This document shows positions 33,650-41,321 of a stretch of DNA of 42,748 nucleotides, piece by piece. Within the stretch, counting starts at the first letter, position 1, and the number at the start of each line of letters is the position of its first letter. The notes below the pieces were generated by a model, which worked only from the letters and a program-made list of their open reading frames with translations, did not search any database and was not told the origin of the DNA. The stretch is taken from NCBI GenBank assembly GCA_023485845.1, contig JAMCZE010000011.1, positions 1 to 42,748 on the forward strand, written 5' to 3'. The position numbers and the translations under genes are program-made. This DNA is from Patescibacteria group bacterium. GTDB lineage: Bacteria; Patescibacteriota; Microgenomatia; JAMCZE01.

Positions 33650-34283
33650 CTGTTTTATCCTCCTTTCCTTCGGCTGAGTTATTGCCGACATTAAACTGTT
33701 GATTTTGAGCGACAAAAGCGGTCTTAGTTTTAACATTCACTTCTATTTGCGGAGCCTTAATTTGCTTAAGGGTTTGTAGTGCGGTGAGAAATTGACGATT
33801 GGCACGATCTAATTCCAAACCAATGATTTGCATTCGTTTTAAGAGGAACGGATATGTTTTTATGTCCATTACCTGAACGCTGGTGTTTTCCATCATTATG
33901 TGCAGTCTTCTTGAAAGATCGAGGACATGTTCAAAAGCGATTACGACTGTCTGAGCAAGAGCTTTTTCTGATGCTGTTTGGCAGTTGTATTCCTTATAAA
34001 GCTGAATGCCGAACTCAGCAGCTCGTCCTTTATCCCAATTGCTTACAAGCTCTCGGAGGCTGTAAAAATTGTCCAAACTAAACAAGGAGGCAATGCTGAT
34101 GTCTTGTTCAGCTGCATCGTCTTTAGATGATTTACTTTTGGTAATGCGCTTGTCTATTTGTGCCTCAATGCCATAAACAGGCTTACTAAGTAATTCTTTT
34201 AGCTTGGTTTTTAAATCGTCAATATTTTTTGGTGCGACCGTCCGTTTTTGATTGACTTGTAGTTTCGTATTTTTATTCTTCAT
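33627..34283 (-). CDS. Hypothetical element protein
   Basis: 218 residues from ATG 34283 (a TTG two codons earlier is possible). It is largely alpha-helical, with a basic N-terminus, 'RAAEFGIQLYKEYN' and 'LDLSRRLHIMMEN' helices around 85-130, and an acidic disordered tail. No family recognised. The pattern resembles small-terminase or scaffolding-like helical proteins only in general shape. The upstream 34284-34388 gap carries repeated motifs that may be its promoter. Followed by the zinc-ribbon gene with a 23-nt overlap. Confidence 0.6.
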   Translation of the reverse strand: MKNKNTKLQVNQKRTVAPKNIDDLKTKLKELLSKPVYGIEAQIDKRITKSKSSKDDAAEQDISIASLFSLDNFYSLRELVSNWDKGRAAEFGIQLYKEYNCQTASEKALAQTVVIAFEHVLDLSRRLHIMMENTSVQVMDIKTYPFLLKRMQIIGLELDRANRQFLTALQTLKQIKAPQIEVNVKTKTAFVAQNQQFNVGNNSAEGKEDKTDEIIEAK

Positions 34284-34388
34284 AAGCAAAATGACGATAG
34301 TAACTTATATAAATACATTTCCTCTTAAAAGGGAAAAAATGTTACTGTAAAAATCCCTTTATAAGTCCCTATATAGTTACTATTGGTT
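34284..34388 (-). promoter_or_regulatory. AT-rich upstream region with inverted and shared motifs
   Basis: Contains the inverted pair ATAGTAAC (34297-34304) and GTTACTAT (34376-34383), a third GTTAC at about 34341, and AAGTCCCTATATAGTTA (34363-34379), which recurs with two changes at 36428-36444 in front of another minus-strand gene. It is probably an operator/promoter region for the 34283 gene. The regulator is unknown. Confidence 0.4.
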
Positions 34389-34742
34389 TTATAAGTTAAT
34401 ATCATCTAGATTTACCTCCTCGATTACAGTTTCATCGTCTTTACCCTGATTGGGGTTTTTACTTCTCGCAAGACAGTAGGCGTCATATATTTTTCCAATG
34501 ACCTCGTCAAATAACTTACTGTCATCTATGAAGACGATCTCATTCCATTTGCCAATAAATTTGTAACTTGGAGCTTGAAACCAGATATATTCTTGGAATT
34601 TCGAATGAAGTCTGTCGGATTTTAGGACCTTCCATCCATGCTCTTTCCAGATATCAAAAAGGATAACCGTTGCCTGGGCGAGGATGGTTTCCGATTTTAA
34701 TAATTTAATTTTGACTGTTATGTTATCAATTGTTATTGTCAT
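34389..34742 (-). CDS. Hypothetical protein, possibly SpoVG-like
   Basis: 117 residues. The first half reads as beta strands ('IDNITVKIKLLKSETILAQATVILFDIW'-like; the strand and the 'HGWKVLKSDR' turn), followed by 'YIWFQAPSYKFIGKWNEIVFI' and a helix 'LFDEVIGKIYDAYCLARSK'. This order (strands, a 'F..PS....G...D' section, final helix) recalls SpoVG-type nucleic-acid-binding proteins. The match is only by pattern, so it is held loosely. It overlaps the next upstream gene by 17 nt. Confidence 0.5.
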   Translation of the reverse strand: MTITIDNITVKIKLLKSETILAQATVILFDIWKEHGWKVLKSDRLHSKFQEYIWFQAPSYKFIGKWNEIVFIDDSKLFDEVIGKIYDAYCLARSKNPNQGKDDETVIEEVNLDDINL

Positions 34743-34977
34743 GGTGATTTATAGTCATATTAATTTTTCTTTTTCCGCCCCATTTTCGTTTTAATAAATT
34801 TTCAAGCTCATCTTTATGCGGACAGTCTTTTTTGTGTTCAATCAGCGCAAGAACTTCAAAAAAATCTTTTAGTGTGTTTGCCAGTATTAACACCTCGTCT
34901 TGGCTAAGTTCGACCTCAAGTTCTGCTTCTAAAACTACTTTTAATCCGCTTACTAATTTGTCACTTGTCATCTGCAT
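34726..34977 (-). CDS. Small helical element protein, paralogue B
   Basis: 83 residues from ATG 34977, with CAAAGGAGG just upstream. The core 'LKVVLEAELEVELSQDEVLILANTL' (about 11-45) aligns with the next gene's 'LKQILEDEWKLKLTLQEVMEIGTGL' without gaps (about 13 of 36 identical by eye), and a charged tail with 'DCPHKDELENLLKRKW' follows. The two are tandem duplicates. No family known. Overlaps its neighbours by 17 nt on each side. Confidence 0.62.
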   Translation of the reverse strand: MQMTSDKLVSGLKVVLEAELEVELSQDEVLILANTLKDFFEVLALIEHKKDCPHKDELENLLKRKWGGKRKINMTINHHDNNN

Positions 34978-35146
34978 TTTGTTTGCCTCCTTTGTATATC
35001 CCAACAGAATCAATTTTTAATAAAGTCTCGACATATGCCAGTAAGCCTGTGCCTATTTCCATCACTTCCTGGAGTGTTAACTTCAGTTTCCATTCATCTT
35101 CCAGGATTTGTTTTAGTTCCAATAAAAGACTCGTGCTTATTGTCAT
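34961..35146 (-). CDS. Small helical element protein, paralogue A
   Basis: 61 residues, almost entirely the helical core shared with the next gene, ending in a short Gly/Lys tail ('IYKGGKQNADDK'). It lies 2 nt behind the DUF5659-like gene and overlaps paralogue B by 17 nt, so all are in one transcript. Function unknown; small size and duplication suggest a regulator, antitoxin-like or anti-defence protein, none shown. Confidence 0.6.
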   Translation of the reverse strand: MTISTSLLLELKQILEDEWKLKLTLQEVMEIGTGLLAYVETLLKIDSVGIYKGGKQNADDK

Positions 35147-35148
35147 AG

Positions 35149-35397
35149 TTATTCGTTTGCATACAGACGGGCTTTGACCACCCGTAGTTGATTAAAATAA
35201 ACTTGTGGCGAAATTTTGATTTCATTGCGGTAATACTCATCGACAAGTTTTTGAAGTTGATTTGTATTTTGAAAAATGAAAAACGCTTTACGGGGATTTG
35301 CTCGGTCAATGTCCTCAATGGGGCACCAAAGGGAGAGGGTGGTGGCAAGCGAGAGATCGCTGGTTTGATAGTAATGCTCGTCTAATTGTTGGTTCAT
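35149..35397 (-). CDS. DUF5659-like protein
   Basis: 82 residues fitting a domain found in phages and CPR mobile elements: 'YYQTSDLSLATTLSLW', 'IEDIDRANPRKAFFIFQNT', 'QLQKLVDEYYRNEIKISPQ' and 'VYFNQLRVVKARLYANE'. In this family a 'D..LA..L...G' strand, 'F.F......L..L...Y', and a final 'L+..K..L' helix recur. Function unknown. It stands first in the small-gene operon, just downstream of a terminator hairpin. Confidence 0.65.
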   Translation of the reverse strand: MNQQLDEHYYQTSDLSLATTLSLWCPIEDIDRANPRKAFFIFQNTNQLQKLVDEYYRNEIKISPQVYFNQLRVVKARLYANE

Positions 35398-35403
35398 AGT
35401 TAT

Positions 35404-35435
35404 AAAAAAAGCTAGGCTTTACTTACAGCCTAGCT
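35404..35435 (-). terminator. Rho-independent terminator (minus strand)
   Basis: AGCTAGGCT (35410-35418) and AGCCTAGCT (35427-35435) form a perfect 9-bp stem with an 8-nt loop. On the minus strand the stem is followed by seven T. It ends the transcript of the 310-residue gene and separates it from the small-gene operon, whose own start would then lie in TTTATAACTATG. Confidence 0.8.
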
Positions 35436-35462
35436 CTTAGGGGGTTATATAAAGTTATCTAA

Positions 35463-36395
35463 CTACTTTTCGGGGAAGGGTAGATATTTCGGAGTGACTC
35501 TGATCGTTTTTTTATTAACATCGAGAAGATCTTTTATTCCTGTTTCAATGGCAACCTTCTTATTAATCTCAAGCCCTGCTCCATAAACCTTACGCCAATC
35601 ATCGTCTTTATATGTGCCTTCTGTTCCTTCTCGTTGATCTAAGACATCCATCCAGGACCACTCTTTCTTCATAGATTTTGTACTCTTGAGAAGAGTACGG
35701 CAAATTGAGTCTTGAAAGCCGTCTGGAATAAAGACCTCCTTACCTTTGAAACTTAGTTTATGAGAAATATAGGATAGGTGCGGTTCTATCAGAGCTATCA
35801 ACCTTTTTGTTATCTGTATAGTAACTATTGGAACTTTGTGTGTAGTAAAAGCGTTTTGGTGAGCATCTCTTCCGAGGAGCGAAGTGACTGGAGAAAGCGG
35901 AAAAGTTGTCACCTCATGAGGTTTTGAAGTGCCAAGCCTCAAGCTTAAAACCTCGATAAGTCCTTCTAGCTCTAAAGCTAATAGTGTTTCGACAAAAGTA
36001 ATTCTGTCAGTATCTTCTCCAAAAAGCTGTGTGTCTTTTTCTGGGTGAAGAGGAACTTTCATTCCATAGCGCTTTAGATACTCTCCAATATGATCGATAA
36101 AGATGTTTTTCTGGTGCTGGTAGGAATATCTGATTAATGCTGGATTAGTGACTAATTTTGCATACGCTCCTGACCTGAAGGCTTTTAGATCCCTTTCTAG
36201 TAGTTTGCTCAACTCTTTTTTGTCTTTCTTTTCCAACATCCTGATTTCGTTAACCTGGCTTTCGTCCAAGTTATATTTCTCGATGAAGGTATCAAAGAGG
36301 GTAAAAAAGTTGTCCTCCTCCAAAATCAGACACTTCGCAATTAGCAATTTGTCAAAAAAGAATGCCAGTTGTTTTATTTGATCGTCATTATTCAT
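35463..36395 (-). CDS. Hypothetical element protein (310 aa)
   Basis: Mixed alpha/beta protein with an acidic N-terminal helical part ('FFFDKLLIAKCLILEEDNFF'), 'ERDLKAFRSGAYAKLVTNP', and a C-terminal part containing 'KEWSWMDVLDQREG' and 'DDWRKVYGAGLEINKKVAIETG'. The latter resembles a winged-helix or small DNA-binding region in shape only. No family recognised. It has its own terminator downstream. The motif AAGTCCCTATGTAGTCA lies 33 nt before the start. Its size and position suggest a replication or regulation gene of the element, which is not shown. Confidence 0.6.
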   Translation of the reverse strand: MNNDDQIKQLAFFFDKLLIAKCLILEEDNFFTLFDTFIEKYNLDESQVNEIRMLEKKDKKELSKLLERDLKAFRSGAYAKLVTNPALIRYSYQHQKNIFIDHIGEYLKRYGMKVPLHPEKDTQLFGEDTDRITFVETLLALELEGLIEVLSLRLGTSKPHEVTTFPLSPVTSLLGRDAHQNAFTTHKVPIVTIQITKRLIALIEPHLSYISHKLSFKGKEVFIPDGFQDSICRTLLKSTKSMKKEWSWMDVLDQREGTEGTYKDDDWRKVYGAGLEINKKVAIETGIKDLLDVNKKTIRVTPKYLPFPEK

Positions 36396-36427
36396 TTAAT
36401 TATCATTGTCATCGTTCAGCGATGAAA

Positions 36428-36444
36428 AAGTCCCTATGTAGTCA
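36428..36444 (-). promoter_or_regulatory. Shared upstream motif, second copy
   Basis: AAGTCCCTATGTAGTCA matches 34363-34379 (15 of 17). Read on the minus strand it contains TACATAGGGACTT, 33 nt before the 310-residue gene's ATG. Likely an operator or promoter part. Confidence 0.4.
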
Positions 36445-36489
36445 TTATATAAAAATTGGCTCATAATTGGTAAAATAACCCTAACGACC

Positions 36490-36613
36490 TAAACCCTGTA
36501 AAGGGCATGGTTAAACAAGTCCTCGTGAGCAATAAGCTCTCCCTAGAGCGCTCACGAGGCTGTCTCCCGAAAGGGTGGCAGGTGGCGCAAGCCATCGCTG
36601 GGGGGAGCTTTTT
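36490..36613 (+). ncRNA. Structured RNA candidate 1 ending in a terminator-like stem
   Basis: Successive helices on the plus strand: CCC-tgtaaa-GGG (36494-36505); a 15-bp hairpin made of CCTCGTGAGC (36521-36530)/GCTCACGAGG (36550-36559) and GCTCT/AGAGC (36536-36549) with a 5-nt bulge AATAA; then CTCCC (36564-36568)/GGGAG (36603-36607) enclosing CCC-gaaa-GGG and TGGC-gcaa-GCCA (a GNRA loop). TTTTT follows at 36609. No ORF. The gap 36396-36698 holds nothing else except the shared motif. It could be a small RNA or an attenuator for the gene at 36699. Confidence 0.55.
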
Positions 36614-36698
36614 GTTTGATTTGACAATCTCCCCAAGCGAAGTTAACATGCAACACCTCAAGGGTAATTATTAGTTTTGACCCGAGAGGAGATGAAAA

Positions 36699-37565
36699 AT
36701 GAATATGAAACATAAAAATAAATCTCGTTTTCTACCTGTTATTCTTCTCATTGCCTTGATTGCCGTCCTTGCTGTAGTTTTGGCTCCTCGTTTAGTCAGC
36801 CAATCAAAGGTTATTCAGACCTTACAATCCAATTCCAAGGACAAAGAGGTTTCTGAACTCCTGGCTGCTATGAGTGCCAATCCAAACAAGGAATCGGAGG
36901 AGTATAAAGTGCTGCGCCAGAAGTTTTGTCTTTTAACAGCCAGACCAGAGACGGAAAGAGCTAAGGCGGTAAACAACATCAGAGAGTTTTTGCATGGAGT
37001 TTACCCAGCCGTTAGTAAAGAATTTGAGCCAGAGTTTATCTGTAGTAGATTTAACGGTAAGCCTGATGATAGTGGGACCGATTATAACAACCCTGCAGTG
37101 GAGTTTTACGAAGCAGAAAACCATAGCTTCGAGATTGATCCTAAGACAAATTACATTCTTGGATTCGCAGAGGCGGAACGAAACAAGAGAAGCGACCCTT
37201 TACCCAACTATGACTACTCAGGAATTTACAGTAAACCAGAAGAGTTAAGGCAGGTTGCAGAGAGGTTTTTGGTTGACCACAGAGACATCTTGGGTGTCGA
37301 TATTACCAAGATGACTTATAAGTTCGAGGGAACAAAGCCTGGCAATTTCTTTATGTTCTGGGAAGACAAGAATGTCTCATCAACCAAAGAGCATGAGGTT
37401 TGCGGGGATGTTGATCAGAAGCGGGAGGGAGCATATAAAAACAATCAAGGAGTCTGGTGTATCAAGATGAAATCGACCAATTATCAGAGGGTCGATATCA
37501 CGATCACCAACGGCGGGCAGATTATAATCTATCGCAATAACATCAACGATCTTGATAAACTATAA
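36699..37565 (+). CDS. Membrane-anchored extracytoplasmic protein of unknown function
   Basis: 288 residues: a basic N-terminus and one membrane segment (about 12-31, 'FLPVILLIALIAVLAVVL'), then an outward domain. 'FYEAENHSFEIDPKTNYILGF' and 'EELRQVAERFLVDHRDILG' resemble PepSY/YpeB-type repeats, with 'FEGTKPGNFFMFWED' after them. Two Cys in the last third ('VCGDVD', 'VWCIKM') could pair. AGAGGAG precedes the start. The structured RNA lies upstream. Possibly a conjugation/entry or cell-wall-interaction protein; not shown. Confidence 0.6.
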   Translation: MNMKHKNKSRFLPVILLIALIAVLAVVLAPRLVSQSKVIQTLQSNSKDKEVSELLAAMSANPNKESEEYKVLRQKFCLLTARPETERAKAVNNIREFLHGVYPAVSKEFEPEFICSRFNGKPDDSGTDYNNPAVEFYEAENHSFEIDPKTNYILGFAEAERNKRSDPLPNYDYSGIYSKPEELRQVAERFLVDHRDILGVDITKMTYKFEGTKPGNFFMFWEDKNVSSTKEHEVCGDVDQKREGAYKNNQGVWCIKMKSTNYQRVDITITNGGQIIIYRNNINDLDKL

Positions 37566-37567
37566 AT

Positions 37568-37720
37568 ATGAAGAAGTTTATCGTTGTTGGACTACTGCTG
37601 CTTGTTCTTCTGCTGGTTTTTGAATATCTATGGTTTAAGGGAACTATGCGTTGTGTGATTAACAGATCTCAAAGTGGTCAAATTGTTGATTGGGAATTGA
37701 TCAAAGACTGCAGCTACTAA
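37568..37720 (+). CDS. Small single-pass membrane protein
   Basis: 50 residues: MKKF followed by a hydrophobic segment (about 4-23) and a short outer part with two Cys ('MRCVIN', 'KDCSY'). It starts 2 nt after the preceding gene's stop and has no Shine-Dalgarno of its own, so it is probably translated by coupling. Function unknown. The two Cys suggest a disulfide outside the membrane. Confidence 0.6.
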   Translation: MKKFIVVGLLLLVLLLVFEYLWFKGTMRCVINRSQSGQIVDWELIKDCSY

Positions 37721-37723
37721 GGA

Positions 37724-37858
37724 TTACTCCGTCTTGTTTCCCGCCTTCAAACCTCTTTTAAGGGCGTTAAGAGATGCTTGTGCCTCCCTCTGGATCTGTT
37801 CCTCTCGTTTGTTCTGAGGCTGCTTGTCCTGATTGTTATGTTTCTTTTGTTTTTTCAT
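37724..37858 (-). CDS. Small basic protein, tandem paralogue 2
   Basis: 44 residues, Lys/Gln-rich, ending 'LNALKRGLKAGNKTE'. It starts 4 nt after the stop of the neighbouring gene, which ends 'FIKGLKAGDKTE'. The two share 11 of the last 21 residues by eye. A low-complexity basic N-terminus is followed by one helix. Unknown function, perhaps RNA- or DNA-binding. Confidence 0.55.
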   Translation of the reverse strand: MKKQKKHNNQDKQPQNKREEQIQREAQASLNALKRGLKAGNKTE

Positions 37859-37862
37859 AGCT

Positions 37863-38024
37863 TTACTCCGTTTTATCTCCTGCTTTAAGTCCTTTTATAA
37901 AGGCTCGACGACAGGCTTCAGCCCTCTTTTTGCTTCCTTTCTGCCAATCGGACAGGGGCTTCTTCTCATCACTGTTTAGAAGCCTTTCTATTTTCTTTTG
38001 ATATTTATTTTGTTTCATTTCCAT
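37863..38024 (-). CDS. Small basic protein, tandem paralogue 1
   Basis: 53 residues with an N-terminal basic helix ('NKYQKKIERLLNSDEKK'), then 'WQKGSKKRAEACRRAF' and the shared tail 'GLKAGDKTE'. GAGGTG lies 7 nt before ATG 38024. Followed by paralogue 2 after 4 nt. The shared C-terminal signature points to duplication. No family known. Confidence 0.58.
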   Translation of the reverse strand: MEMKQNKYQKKIERLLNSDEKKPLSDWQKGSKKRAEACRRAFIKGLKAGDKTE

Positions 38025-38097
38025 AGTTACACCTCAGCATTGAAACATAAACAAAAGAGGGGGAAATATCAAGTTAAGTTGAATTTTTACCAAGACA

Positions 38098-38307
38098 GGG
38101 CTAAATTGTTTACTGGTTCTGACGCTAGAAATACACCCTTTGGGGAAACTCTCTAGGCTAGCCCAATTAAGTATGGAGGTTAAGGAGTCCTCCCAGAACT
38201 ATTGCAGATTTCCGCAACAAGTCCCCAACGAGGATGGTAAAGCTAAACAGAGGTGAACTTATGCCATCTCAGGCACGAAAGCCCCACACAAGTCAACACA
38301 CGGGGAC
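38098..38307 (+). ncRNA. Structured RNA candidate 2
   Basis: The 38025-38331 gap has no ORF but nested complementary segments: GGGCTA (38098-38103)/TAGCCC (38159-38164) enclosing CTAGA/TCTAG (38125-38129/38152-38156); GGAGG/CCTCC (38175-38179/38189-38193); GTCCCC (38221-38226)/GGGGAC (38302-38307) enclosing GAGGATGG/CCATCTC (38230-38237/38264-38270) and GGC-acgaaa-GCC (38272-38283). The strand is uncertain because the pairs also form on the other strand. It could be a stable RNA, a 5' leader of the minus-strand small genes, or an element-specific DNA site such as an origin. Confidence 0.45.
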
Positions 38308-38331
38308 ACGAGCTGTATTTATCAGAGTAAC

Positions 38332-41301
38332 TTATTGCTTTAGGTATTTCTGATCTCTCTTTTGAAAAGCTGGTAGAGTTCCCTCAAGAACATCTAATAT
38401 CTTTTTGTTCGTAGTGGGATTTTCTATGCTACCAGAACTGTATCGTATTTCATAAGTATGTTTGTCCATTTCAGAGCTAATTATTTGCTCGGCGTCACAA
38501 ACTACAGCAAGATTCGGATTGTGTGTAACGATGATAATTTGTCGTTCTTTCTTAGCCTGTTTAATATAAGGGACTAATAGAGTGAAGACAGATTCATTAT
38601 CCAAGTTCTCCTCTGGTTGGTCAATAATAAGAGGAATTTTATCTTTGTCGATTAGTAGGTAAAAAATAAGCAGAAGTGCCCCAATTTCTCCAGGGGAAAA
38701 CTCATTTTCGTTAAGATCTTTACCGTTGAAAGTAATATTGTATTTAACTTCTAGGTAACTTAACCCGTGTAGGTAGTTGTAAAACTCAAGTTTTTTACCA
38801 TCACTTTTAATAAGTTGTTCATCAAGTAATTTGGCAGGGCTGCCTTTAACTGATTTATCCGCTTTAAGGCAATTAATGAGTTCTTGGATAAAGTGTATTA
38901 TTCCGTCTTTTGTTTTGAGATCACTAATGGCTATGGTTTCCCTAACTCTAGTCAAACCTTCGGTTTTTCCCTGGAAACTGCCATCTCTGCTTTGGTCAAT
39001 AAAGGATAGGAAATCTGGAGCAAAGTTGAGTTTGTCAAAGACGATTCCGACATTGAAATCAAGAACGCTCCCAGTTTTCAGCTGTTTTTCTTTTTTGTCT
39101 TTGATAATCTTACCAAGAGGAGCATATATTTCGTTATAAAACGAGATCTTCTTGTTTAGTTCGTCATAAACCTGTCCTACATACTTGTCTCTTTCTGCTT
39201 GAGTAGACTCGATATCTTTATCTAATTTTTCCTGAACATATTTTATTTCGTTGGTTAAGGATTGAATTGTTGCTAGATTAGTGTCTTCGTTAGTTCCTTC
39301 AATTTCTGCTTTTTTATTCTGGTATGCCTTCAGTGTTTTTTGATACTCACGGTAGGTGTTATTTTCTTTATCGAGACCGTCGTAGATTTTCTTAAGCTCG
39401 CTTTGTATGTTTTTCTTTTTTACAACTAGACTGTTTTTATCGTTGCCTTCCGTTGAGAGTAGGGCGGTTAATTTCTCTCTTTCTGTATTTAGGAGACCTC
39501 TCTTTCTGACAATAATATCTTTATCAATTTTTATGTTGATTAATTTTTGTGTGTCTATTTCGAGAAGCTTTAAGTCTTCTTCATGATTGGCTAGGAACTC
39601 CTCAAACTGTCTCTGAAGGCTTCCTAGTGCGATTTCAAGATTTTGTAGTTTAGTTGTGCGTTGGTTGACGCTTTTAAGTTCCTGTTGTTTTTCTCCGATT
39701 TGTTTTTCGACTTCTTCTAACGAAGTGTTAAATGTAGTAATTTTTTCCTCAATTTCTTTTGAAGGTTTACTTTTAGGTTCAGCGACTTTTTTAGGTTCGA
39801 CTAACCCCTTGAGCTCTCGTTGTTTTTCAGCCAATTTGCGTTTTAATAGTTCAAGATATGAAGGAAGCTTCTTGTCTTCTAGTCCACAAATTAACTCATT
39901 CTGTTCAGATACTCTCTGTCGGAAGGTTTCGATATTTCGGTCTATTAGTCCAGTTTTTAGTCTGATTAAATCTTTTAAGTTGATCGTGTCGTCTCTGCTT
40001 TCTTCGGGAACATAGGAAAAAATAACTTTATCAATTTCTTGCTGAAACAGGCTAATACCGCTTTCGTTGCAGATGGTCTCGACAAATTTTTGAGGTAGGT
40101 ATTTTACCTGCTCTGGTTCTGTGTCTGTGTTTACCTGGTCATTGAGATTGCATTTAACGGCAATTCCGTCACACCAAGTCAACACTGCTTCATATTGTCT
40201 TGCCAAGCCCTTTTTTCTGAATTTGTCATCTCTTAGGAAGGAGTAGTTATCAGGTGCTGTATGGCTTTTTCCAGCTAGGGCAATAGAGTCAGCTTTTGCG
40301 CTTTTTCCACTGCCTTTTTTGCCAATGATAGCCACCAAACCAGGGTTAATGGGTGTTTCATTATTAAACCATGCGTGTTGTTGTGTACTATCAGTTGGTT
40401 TCAGGGTTATGGAGTCAATGTAATGAGATTTATTGCATTCAATATCAATCAGTTTGGGAGGGATTTTACCGATGAATATTCTGTCCTCTGCTTCATTTAC
40501 GACCTGCCTTAAACCCTCGAAAGTTGGATCCGACTTAATCCAGCAACATTTCTCACAAGGCTGAGTTTTATCATCTCTCAATGAGCCGATCGGGTAAGTA
40601 TGTTCATGAGAGTCGCTACCCTTGAGGCACGGTTTCTTGTCTTTAAACCACTTACGAAACTGATCTTCTTTAATTGCATCGTCTTTCCAAAGAAAGAAAT
40701 CGATTTGTTTTGGGTTAGATGACCCAATGAAATGGGAATCGTTAATGAGACCCTGCTTAAACCATTGGTCGTTTACTGGATCTATGTTATCAATGCCTCC
40801 ATATTCATCATAAGGCATCCAAATTAGATATTTTCCCCTGAAGGCAGTATCTGACTCTAGCGCACCCACAATAGAGTTAAAGTCGACTGCTACCTTTTCA
40901 TACAGAAACTGGCTATCCGTATATTTACTTGAAATTTTTGTTCCATTGACGGTAAGAGATTTCAAGAAGTTTTCTATATCCGTAACATCAATCTCGTTGC
41001 TGAAAATGATATGGAAGTTTATCCTTTGCCCGTTTTTCGAGTTTTTATTGAGAAGGGCATTAAGCATTCTAAACTCGACAACGGGTAACACGATTTTACT
41101 TGAGTCGGGCTTTCTGGTTATAAATTGCTTGTATCCCTCGACAGAGCAGTAGTCATTGATGCCGATGACATCACAATCTGAGTTTTCGACCTGGTTGATG
41201 AATTGATCGTATGTCCCTTTATAGCTGTATGAGGCTGGACTGTGGACATGTAAATCCCACTTTCGCCAAATTGAGCCTCTTGGATCATTTGTTATTTTCA
41301 T
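38332..41301 (-). CDS. TrlF-like PHP-domain/SMC-type ATPase (putative defence protein)
   Basis: 989 residues. N-terminal PHP phosphoesterase domain with metal ligands in 'DLHVHSPAS' (His18, His20), 'GINDY' (Asp50), 'VVEFR' (Glu76) and 'GSDSHEHT' (228-235). Walker A GKKGSGKS (327-334) and a long coiled coil (about 450-750) follow. The C-terminal ATPase half has signature 'FSPGEIGALL', Walker B/D-loop 'LIIDQPEENLDN' and H-loop 'IIVTHNPN'. The closing 'EGTLPAFQKRDQKY' is typical of RloC/TrlF-like ATPases. Known relatives are nuclease-type ATPases often in defence islands. A small HTH gene lies 20 nt upstream in the same direction. Confidence 0.8.
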   Translation of the reverse strand: MKITNDPRGSIWRKWDLHVHSPASYSYKGTYDQFINQVENSDCDVIGINDYCSVEGYKQFITRKPDSSKIVLPVVEFRMLNALLNKNSKNGQRINFHIIFSNEIDVTDIENFLKSLTVNGTKISSKYTDSQFLYEKVAVDFNSIVGALESDTAFRGKYLIWMPYDEYGGIDNIDPVNDQWFKQGLINDSHFIGSSNPKQIDFFLWKDDAIKEDQFRKWFKDKKPCLKGSDSHEHTYPIGSLRDDKTQPCEKCCWIKSDPTFEGLRQVVNEAEDRIFIGKIPPKLIDIECNKSHYIDSITLKPTDSTQQHAWFNNETPINPGLVAIIGKKGSGKSAKADSIALAGKSHTAPDNYSFLRDDKFRKKGLARQYEAVLTWCDGIAVKCNLNDQVNTDTEPEQVKYLPQKFVETICNESGISLFQQEIDKVIFSYVPEESRDDTINLKDLIRLKTGLIDRNIETFRQRVSEQNELICGLEDKKLPSYLELLKRKLAEKQRELKGLVEPKKVAEPKSKPSKEIEEKITTFNTSLEEVEKQIGEKQQELKSVNQRTTKLQNLEIALGSLQRQFEEFLANHEEDLKLLEIDTQKLINIKIDKDIIVRKRGLLNTEREKLTALLSTEGNDKNSLVVKKKNIQSELKKIYDGLDKENNTYREYQKTLKAYQNKKAEIEGTNEDTNLATIQSLTNEIKYVQEKLDKDIESTQAERDKYVGQVYDELNKKISFYNEIYAPLGKIIKDKKEKQLKTGSVLDFNVGIVFDKLNFAPDFLSFIDQSRDGSFQGKTEGLTRVRETIAISDLKTKDGIIHFIQELINCLKADKSVKGSPAKLLDEQLIKSDGKKLEFYNYLHGLSYLEVKYNITFNGKDLNENEFSPGEIGALLLIFYLLIDKDKIPLIIDQPEENLDNESVFTLLVPYIKQAKKERQIIIVTHNPNLAVVCDAEQIISSEMDKHTYEIRYSSGSIENPTTNKKILDVLEGTLPAFQKRDQKYLKQ

Positions 41302-41321
41302 AGTTATTATTTTTCAACACT

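Noticed and set aside
36461-36661. 66-residue minus-strand open frame in the structured region
   Set aside because: It overlaps the hairpins, has no ribosome site, and its product has no recognisable order.
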